This document shows, piece by piece, positions 5,505 to 8,920 of a stretch of 8,920 bases of DNA. The stretch is from the NCBI GenBank assembly GCA_934555855.1, contig CAKTFL010000063.1, positions 1 to 8,920 of the forward strand, given 5' to 3'. The notes under the pieces were generated by a model. It was not told the DNA's origin. It did no database searches and saw nothing but the letters and a program-made list of their open reading frames with translations. The DNA comes from an uncultured Sphingomonas sp. Lineage in GTDB: Bacteria > Pseudomonadota > Alphaproteobacteria > Sphingomonadales > Sphingomonadaceae. Made by a program: the position numbers and the translations under genes. Position 1 is the stretch's first letter. The number at the start of each line of letters is the position of its first letter.

Positions 5505-6719
5505 ATGGCCACGACTGCCGATACCCTGACCGCCGACAAGCCGCTGACGCTGACCCCGCCCGATCCGGTCCCGACCGTGCAGGCGGAAAAGGCCGCCGGG
5601 CTGGTGCCGGTGGACGACGGCAAGAAGAGCCAGCTCAACGCGCGGGTCGAGCAGTTCGTGGACGATCTGGTCGCGCAGGACGTGAACAGCCCCGAGTTCG
5701 GCAGGCGCGTCGACGCGATCACGGCGATGGGACAGAAGGAGATCCGCGACGCGGCGGGCCAGTCCAACCGCTTTCTCGATCGCCCGGTTCGCGCGATGGA
5801 CAAGGATAACGGCGTCGGCGCCGACCTTGCCCAGTTGCGCCGCGTGGTCGAAGACCTCGATCCCGGCAAGAAGGGCAATCTGTCCGCGCCGCAGAAGCTG
5901 TTCGGGATCATCCCGTTCGGGTCGAAGATGCGGAACTACTTCGACAGCTACAAATCCTCGCAGACGCATATAAGCTCGATCCTGAACAGCCTGACGTCCG
6001 GAAAGGACGAGCTGCTCATGGACAATGCCGCGATCGATACGGAGCGCGCCAACCTGTGGGCGGCGATGGGCCGGCTGGAACAGATGATCCACCTGTCCAA
6101 GGGGATGGACGCGCGGCTGGAGGACAAGGCCAACGAGCTGGATCACACCGATCCCGCCAAGGCGAAGGCGATCCGCGAGACCGCGCTGTTCTACACCCGC
6201 CAGCGTACCCAGGACCTGCTGACCCAGATGGCGGTCAGCGTGCAGGGTTATCTGGCGCTCGACTTGGTCAAGAAGAACAATGTCGAGCTGGTTAAGGGCG
6301 TCGATCGGGCCTCCACCACCACGGTCGCGGCGCTGCGAACCGCCGTGACGGTGGCGCAGGCGCTGACCAACCAGCGCCTGGTGCTGGAACAGATCACGCA
6401 GCTGAACACCACCACGGCGAACATCATTGATTCGACCGGCAAGCTGCTGAAGGAGAATACCGCCCGCATCCACGAACAGGCGGCGTCCGCGACTATCCCG
6501 CTGGAAACGCTGCAGCGCGCGTTCCAGAACGTCTACGACACAATGGACGCGATCGACACCTTCAAGGTGAAAGCGCTGGATTCGATGAAGACCACCATCG
6601 ATGCGCTCGGCAACGAGGTGGAGAAGTCGAAAGGCTATATCGCGCGGGCCGAGGGCGCGGCGCAAGGTGCGGGTCAGCTGAGCGGCCCGGCCAGCCAGTT
6701 CAAGCTGGAGGCAATGTAG
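5505..6719 (+). CDS. TelA/KlaA-family toxic anion resistance protein
   Basis: This is a 404-residue, largely helical soluble protein with no signal or membrane segment. After a polar N-terminus (1-45, Pro/Thr-rich) it shows the TelA (PF05816) layout: FVDDLVAQDVNSPEFGRRVDAI (51-72), IIPFGSKMRNYFDSYKSSQ (135-153), ILNSLTSGKDELLMDN (159-174), then long coiled-coil-like helices. The helices include ALFYTRQRTQDLLTQMAVSVQGYLALDL (227-254) and a Thr-rich TTTVAALRTAVTVAQALTNQ (271-290). The family is named for plasmid tellurite resistance, but chromosomal members often act in general envelope or antimicrobial stress, and the mechanism is not settled. A two-TM XpaC-like gene follows 7 bases after the stop, the usual partner of TelA in bacteria, so the pair is probably co-transcribed. 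No other tellurite (ter) genes are present here. Tellurite resistance itself is therefore not shown. Confidence 0.92.
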   Translation: MATTADTLTADKPLTLTPPDPVPTVQAEKAAGLVPVDDGKKSQLNARVEQFVDDLVAQDVNSPEFGRRVDAITAMGQKEIRDAAGQSNRFLDRPVRAMDKDNGVGADLAQLRRVVEDLDPGKKGNLSAPQKLFGIIPFGSKMRNYFDSYKSSQTHISSILNSLTSGKDELLMDNAAIDTERANLWAAMGRLEQMIHLSKGMDARLEDKANELDHTDPAKAKAIRETALFYTRQRTQDLLTQMAVSVQGYLALDLVKKNNVELVKGVDRASTTTVAALRTAVTVAQALTNQRLVLEQITQLNTTTANIIDSTGKLLKENTARIHEQAASATIPLETLQRAFQNVYDTMDAIDTFKVKALDSMKTTIDALGNEVEKSKGYIARAEGAAQGAGQLSGPASQFKLEAM

Positions 6720-6726
6720 CAGGACG

Positions 6727-7449
6727 ATGGCAAGCGAAGTCGACCAGCAGATCGAGCGCGCGCGGGAGGTGATGGCCCGCATCGCCGCGGGTCAGGACGG
6801 GCGGGCCGGCGCCCCCCCACGCCGACGGGCGGACCGACGCCGTGACACGGCGACGCGGCGCTTCGTCATGATCGTGGCCGCGAACCTCGCCATCCTGCTT
6901 GCGGCCGGGATCATCGGCTGGGTCACCCCGATCGGCATGGGCGGCGCGATCCTCATGCTTGGCCTGATGGTCGCAGTGACGCTAGCCCTCGCCTTTGCGC
7001 CCGCACAGCGGGTCCCGACGGAAAAGAGCCTGCGCGAGGTCGACTTGAAAGTACTTCCCGCCCAGACGGAGCGCTGGCTGGAGAGCCAGCGCGACGCCCT
7101 GCCCGCCGCCGCCCGCCCAGTGGTCGACGCGATCGGCGCGCGGTTGGGAACCCTGTCGCCGCAACTGGGGGAGGTCGGCGGATCGACCGATACCGCTTTC
7201 GAGATCAGGCGGCTGGTCGGCGAGCAGCTGCCCGCTTTCGTCGCCGATTATGCGCGCGTGCCGGAACCGCTGCGCGCGGTGGAGCGCAACGGGCGGACCC
7301 CTGATTCGGAACTGATCGCCGGCTTGCGCCTGATCGAGCAGGAAATTGCCGAGATGACCGAAAGGCTGGCCCAGTCGGACCTGGACAGTCTCCAGACCCG
7401 CGGCCGCTACCTCGAAATCAAGTATCGCGACCAGCAAAGCGCCGACTGA
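6727..7449 (+). CDS. XpaC-like two-TM membrane protein, partner of TelA
   Basis: This is a 240-residue protein. An N-terminal amphipathic, Arg-rich cytoplasmic region (1-45, including PRRRADRRR) leads into two transmembrane helices at about 46-66 and 70-91. A long soluble helical domain follows (about 97-235), with VPTEKSLREVDLKVLPAQTERWLESQR near its start and IAGLRLIEQEIAEMTERLAQSDLDSLQTRGRYLEIKY near its end. This layout and the position directly after a TelA gene match the XpaC family (PF10112). That family is named for hydrolysis of a chromogenic phosphate but has no proven enzyme activity. The call relies partly on gene context. The start has AGGA close before the ATG. A run of seven Cs at 6812-6818 lies in codons 29-31. 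No terminator is evident right after the stop. Confidence 0.75.
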   Translation: MASEVDQQIERAREVMARIAAGQDGRAGAPPRRRADRRRDTATRRFVMIVAANLAILLAAGIIGWVTPIGMGGAILMLGLMVAVTLALAFAPAQRVPTEKSLREVDLKVLPAQTERWLESQRDALPAAARPVVDAIGARLGTLSPQLGEVGGSTDTAFEIRRLVGEQLPAFVADYARVPEPLRAVERNGRTPDSELIAGLRLIEQEIAEMTERLAQSDLDSLQTRGRYLEIKYRDQQSAD

Positions 7450-7516
7450 GCAGTGGATATTGTTGCGAATTTACAACGATCCGGACGGACCCGGTTATCA
7501 GATCGGCTCTGGTCAC

Positions 7517-7547
7517 TTGTCAGTAACCTTTGCCGATGCAATATGGT
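7517..7547 (+). promoter_or_regulatory. Weak candidate promoter for the small exported protein
   Basis: TTGTCA (7517-7522) is one base off a -35 consensus. The best -10 match, TATGGT (7542-7547), needs a long 19-base spacer. The position is right for a gene starting at 7571, but the -10 box is poor. Confidence 0.25.
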
Positions 7548-7570
7548 GCGGCACGGAAGGGAGATTCCAT

Positions 7571-7813
7571 ATGCGTCTTGCTAAGTACATGGCGGCTGTT
7601 GCCGCTGCCACTCTCGCCATCAGCCCGGCCATGGCCGCTGTTGCCAACCCGGCTGCCAGCCTGTCGGTTGCCAAGTCGGCTCGCGCCACCTCGGCGAAGG
7701 GCAAGGACAAGCTCGCGGGCGGCGGCATCATCGTCGCTGTCATCGCCGCTGCTGCGGTGGTCGCGGGCGTCGTCGTCGTTGCCGACGAGGATGATGACGC
7801 GGACAGCAACTAA
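7571..7813 (+). CDS. Small exported or membrane protein with acidic tail
   Basis: This is an 80-residue protein. Residues 1-22 are a good signal peptide (MRLAKY, hydrophobic core, SPAMA before the likely cut). A short Ala/Ser/Lys region (23-49, with SAKGKDKLAGGG) leads into a second hydrophobic segment, IIVAVIAAAAVVAGVVVVA (53-71). The protein ends in an acidic tail, DEDDDADSN (72-80). If the signal is cleaved, it would be a single-span membrane protein with a short acidic end. If not, it would be a two-span hairpin. Small proteins of this kind are frequent in sphingomonads, but I know of no assigned function. GGGAG lies 7 bases before the ATG. A strong terminator follows, and the gap of 121 bases from the XpaC-like gene suggests a separate transcript. 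Confidence 0.75.
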   Translation: MRLAKYMAAVAAATLAISPAMAAVANPAASLSVAKSARATSAKGKDKLAGGGIIVAVIAAAAVVAGVVVVADEDDDADSN

Positions 7814-7836
7814 GCTTCACGCTTAGCGCTATTCGG

Positions 7837-7865
7837 AAAAGGGGAGCCGCGAGGCTCCCCTTTTT
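7837..7865 (+). terminator. Intrinsic terminator, potentially bidirectional
   Basis: GGGGAGCC and GGCTCCCC form a perfect 8-bp stem around a GCGA loop. Four As precede it and five Ts follow, extending the pairing. It lies 24 bases after the stop of the small protein gene. A smaller stem, CTAAGC with GCTTAG (7810-7826), overlaps that stop codon. Confidence 0.92.
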
Positions 7866-7899
7866 CGTATGGGGGCCGGGTAAGCGCATCTTCTGGCCG

Positions 7900-7924
7900 G
7901 TCATGCCCGACTATTTCTGCCGCG
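7900..7924 (+). repeat. Possible degenerate copy of the 33-base repeat
   Basis: It starts GTCATGCC like copy 1 at 3281, and about two thirds of the next bases agree, but the inner stem is lost. It is either a decayed copy or a chance match. Confidence 0.3.
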
Positions 7925-8170
7925 ATGCGAAATAATCTCATCACGGATGTGTCGGAAATCATGCGGGCTTCGTTGACGGCGATGTGAGCGGGGCTGTCCT
8001 TCCGCGAACCGGCAAGGCGTTCAGGCTGGTCCTCGCCAGGCTCCCGCGAACGCCGGACACGCTACAGCTGGGGCGATACGCAATCCACGTCGGGCCGCTT
8101 CGCTTGCGGCGACCGGTTTAGCCTGACTTATCGCGTCACACGTTCATTCATCGTGACTGAAGCATCCTCG

Positions 8171-8194
8171 TGCTCCCGCGAAGGCAGGAGCCTG
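8171..8194 (+). repeat. REP-like hairpin A (GCTCCCGC family)
   Basis: GCTCCCGC (8172-8179) pairs with GCAGGAGC (8184-8191), with one mismatch, around the loop GAAG. The flanks TG and CTG match the other copies. Confidence 0.65.
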
Positions 8195-8206
8195 AAGCCT
8201 AATCTT

Positions 8207-8230
8207 GTGCTCCCGCAAAGTGGGAGTCCA
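8207..8230 (+). repeat. REP-like hairpin B (GCTCCCGC family)
   Basis: GCTCCCGC (8209-8216) pairs with GTGGGAGT (8220-8227) through two G·T pairs, around the loop AAA. It has the same orientation as A, with the preceding GTG and the following CCAG shared with copy D read in reverse. Confidence 0.65.
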
Positions 8231-8233
8231 GTC

Positions 8234-8259
8234 TGTGCTCGCGCCTTCGCGCGAGCACA
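8234..8259. repeat. Perfect 11-bp hairpin C (variant REP-like unit)
   Basis: TGTGCTCGCGC and GCGCGAGCACA are perfect complements around the loop CTTC. It begins with GTGCTC like copy B but differs in the stem, so it is a divergent member of the family or a separate structure. Confidence 0.6.
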
Positions 8260-8340
8260 AAGATGTAGTGAGTTGCTGATCAGTTGTTTCTACGCCAGGA
8301 TCAGCGTCGAGGGGCCTAAGCGACAATGCTTGGAGGCTGC

Positions 8341-8368
8341 GGGGCTCCCGCGTCTGCGGGAGCACTGG
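8341..8368 (-). repeat. REP-like hairpin D (GCTCCCGC family, inverted)
   Basis: GCTCCCGC (8344-8351) and GCGGGAGC (8356-8363) form a perfect 8-bp stem around the loop GTCT. In reverse complement it begins CCAGTGCTCCCGC, so it is inverted relative to A and B. It lies 64 bases beyond the stop of the HAD gene and may also mark its 3' end. Confidence 0.65.
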
Positions 8369-8427
8369 TTTAGACCGCGCCCGAACGCGATGCGGCGGGC
8401 CCGATGGCCGCCCCCCCGCACCCTATC

Positions 8428-8920
8428 TTACTTCAGGCAGGCGACGATACCCTCGATCACCGCGATGGTTTCCTGCGGGTCGCGGACGCGGACCGTGTCG
8501 AGGCCCAGCTCCTTGGCGGGATAATCGTTGCCGCCTGGGAAGATCGCGTCGCCGATGAACATCATCGCGTCGAGCGGGATGCCGCTCGCCTCGTTCAGCT
8601 TACGCAGGCCGTAAGCCTTGTCGACGCCCTCGCGCGTGATGTCGATCGAGGTCGCGCCCCCCATGTTGATCGACAGGCCCGGCAGCCGCTGCCTGAGGTC
8701 GGCCTGGATCACCTTGCGCTTGGCGAAATCCGGGTCCCAATGCTCCTTGGCCTCCAACGGCGCCTGCTGGCCGAGCGCAGAGAAGGTGATCTGCGATCCG
8801 CGATCCTCGATCCGCTCGCCCCAGGTCTGTTCGGGAACGAAGCCGGTCGCCTGAAGCGACGCGTCGAACGCTTCCAGGATCTTCTTCTTCGTATCTTCGT
8901 CGAACAGCTCGGCATAGACC
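8428..8920 (-). CDS. HAD-IIB family hydrolase, phosphomannomutase-like (3' part, cut by right edge)
   Basis: The frame is open from the right edge to the TAA at 8428, giving 163 residues of the C-terminal part. It carries the cap-domain pattern ERIEDRGSQITFSALGQ (about 35-51), a basic helix with DPDFAKRK, and then NMGGATSIDITREGVDKAYGL. That stretch contains the HAD motif III lysine in GVDK. MMFIGDAIFPGGNDYP follows, with the motif IV acidic residues GD and ND. This order fits the HAD-IIB (Cof-type) class and most resembles the branch with eukaryotic-type phosphomannomutase and sugar-phosphate phosphatases. The substrate is probably a phosphosugar, but that is inferred. The N-terminal catalytic DxD lies outside the window. 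An in-frame TTG at 8757 should not be taken as the start, because family-like sequence continues upstream without a stop. Confidence 0.88.
   Translation of the reverse strand, partial: VYAELFDEDTKKKILEAFDASLQATGFVPEQTWGERIEDRGSQITFSALGQQAPLEAKEHWDPDFAKRKVIQADLRQRLPGLSINMGGATSIDITREGVDKAYGLRKLNEASGIPLDAMMFIGDAIFPGGNDYPAKELGLDTVRVRDPQETIAVIEGIVACLK

Larger units (their letters stand above)
7866..8427. other. Gene-free region carrying REP-like hairpins
   Basis: About 560 bases between the terminator of the small protein gene and the stop of the HAD gene. The frames here are short, and I see no ribosome sites or family signatures. The left half (7866-8160) holds one possible degenerate repeat and no clear gene. 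The right half (8171-8363) holds four hairpins, three of them sharing a GCTCCCGC arm. A run of seven Cs lies at 8411-8417. It looks like an accumulation site for short repeats between convergent transcription units. Confidence 0.6.

Noticed and set aside
5330..5911. N-terminal extension of the typA frame upstream of 5329
   Set aside because: The extra residues are antisense to the TelA-like gene. The ATG at 5329 with AGGA gives the standard TypA N-terminus.
5397..6782. Minus-strand open frame (461 residues) opposite the TelA-like gene
   Set aside because: Shadow of the TelA-like gene. It is rich in Arg, Leu, His and Gly and has no family signature.
6812..6818. Run of seven Cs in the XpaC-like gene as a phase-variation tract
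   Set aside because: Seven Cs is short for slippage control and common in DNA of this GC content. A similar run occurs in the non-coding stretch at 8411-8417.
8171..8368. CRISPR-like array from repeated GCTCCCGC units
   Set aside because: The units differ in orientation, spacing and sequence, there are no spacers of constant length, and no cas gene is present. REP-like hairpins explain them better.
8428..8757. Separate short gene starting at TTG 8757
   Set aside because: The same frame continues without a stop to the right edge with HAD-IIB-like sequence, so the TTG is an internal leucine codon.

Overview
The window looks like chromosomal DNA of a sphingomonad (Alphaproteobacteria, Sphingomonas-like). 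This rests on high GC with strong third-position bias, which produces many long antisense shadow frames. It also rests on the style of the TypA, DUF3297 and TelA-family proteins, and on short hairpin repeats between genes of a kind I recall from sphingomonad genomes. No database search was possible, so the genus is an inference. I see no tRNA, rRNA, CRISPR array, transposase, integrase or phage gene.

Left part (1-2199, all minus strand). Two tandem ferritin-like proteins with twin-arginine signals form an apparent operon: a soluble-type protein (255-1256), then a probable lipoprotein that runs off the left edge (1-225). Their leader can form two stem-loops. Next to them lie a small DUF3297 protein (1477-1752) and a tyrosine-rich, glycine-zipper envelope protein (1834-2199). 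A strong intrinsic terminator (1790-1819) separates those two genes.

Middle (2200-5504). A divergent intergenic region leads to a secreted, TPR-like helical protein on the plus strand (GTG start at 2511). This gene converges on typA/bipA (3506-5329, minus), a ribosome-associated GTPase linked to stress adaptation. The gap between the convergent genes holds two opposed copies of a roughly 33-bp repeat. Each copy folds into its own hairpin, and the two differ by paired changes that keep the stem.

Right part (5505-8920). A TelA-family (toxic anion resistance) protein and a two-TM XpaC-like protein form a tight two-gene operon. A small exported or membrane protein with an acidic tail follows and ends in a near-perfect intrinsic terminator. 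About 560 bases without a gene then carry a cluster of REP-like hairpins with a shared GCTCCCGC arm. The window closes with the 3' part of a HAD-IIB hydrolase gene (minus), cut by the right edge.

Several genes point to envelope or stress functions (Tat ferritins, TelA/XpaC, TypA, small exported proteins). They are mostly separate transcription units, and I see no clear evidence of an undescribed multi-gene system. The observations most worth checking are the two repeat families, the structured leader of the ferritin operon, and the DUF3297 gene placed directly behind a terminator.
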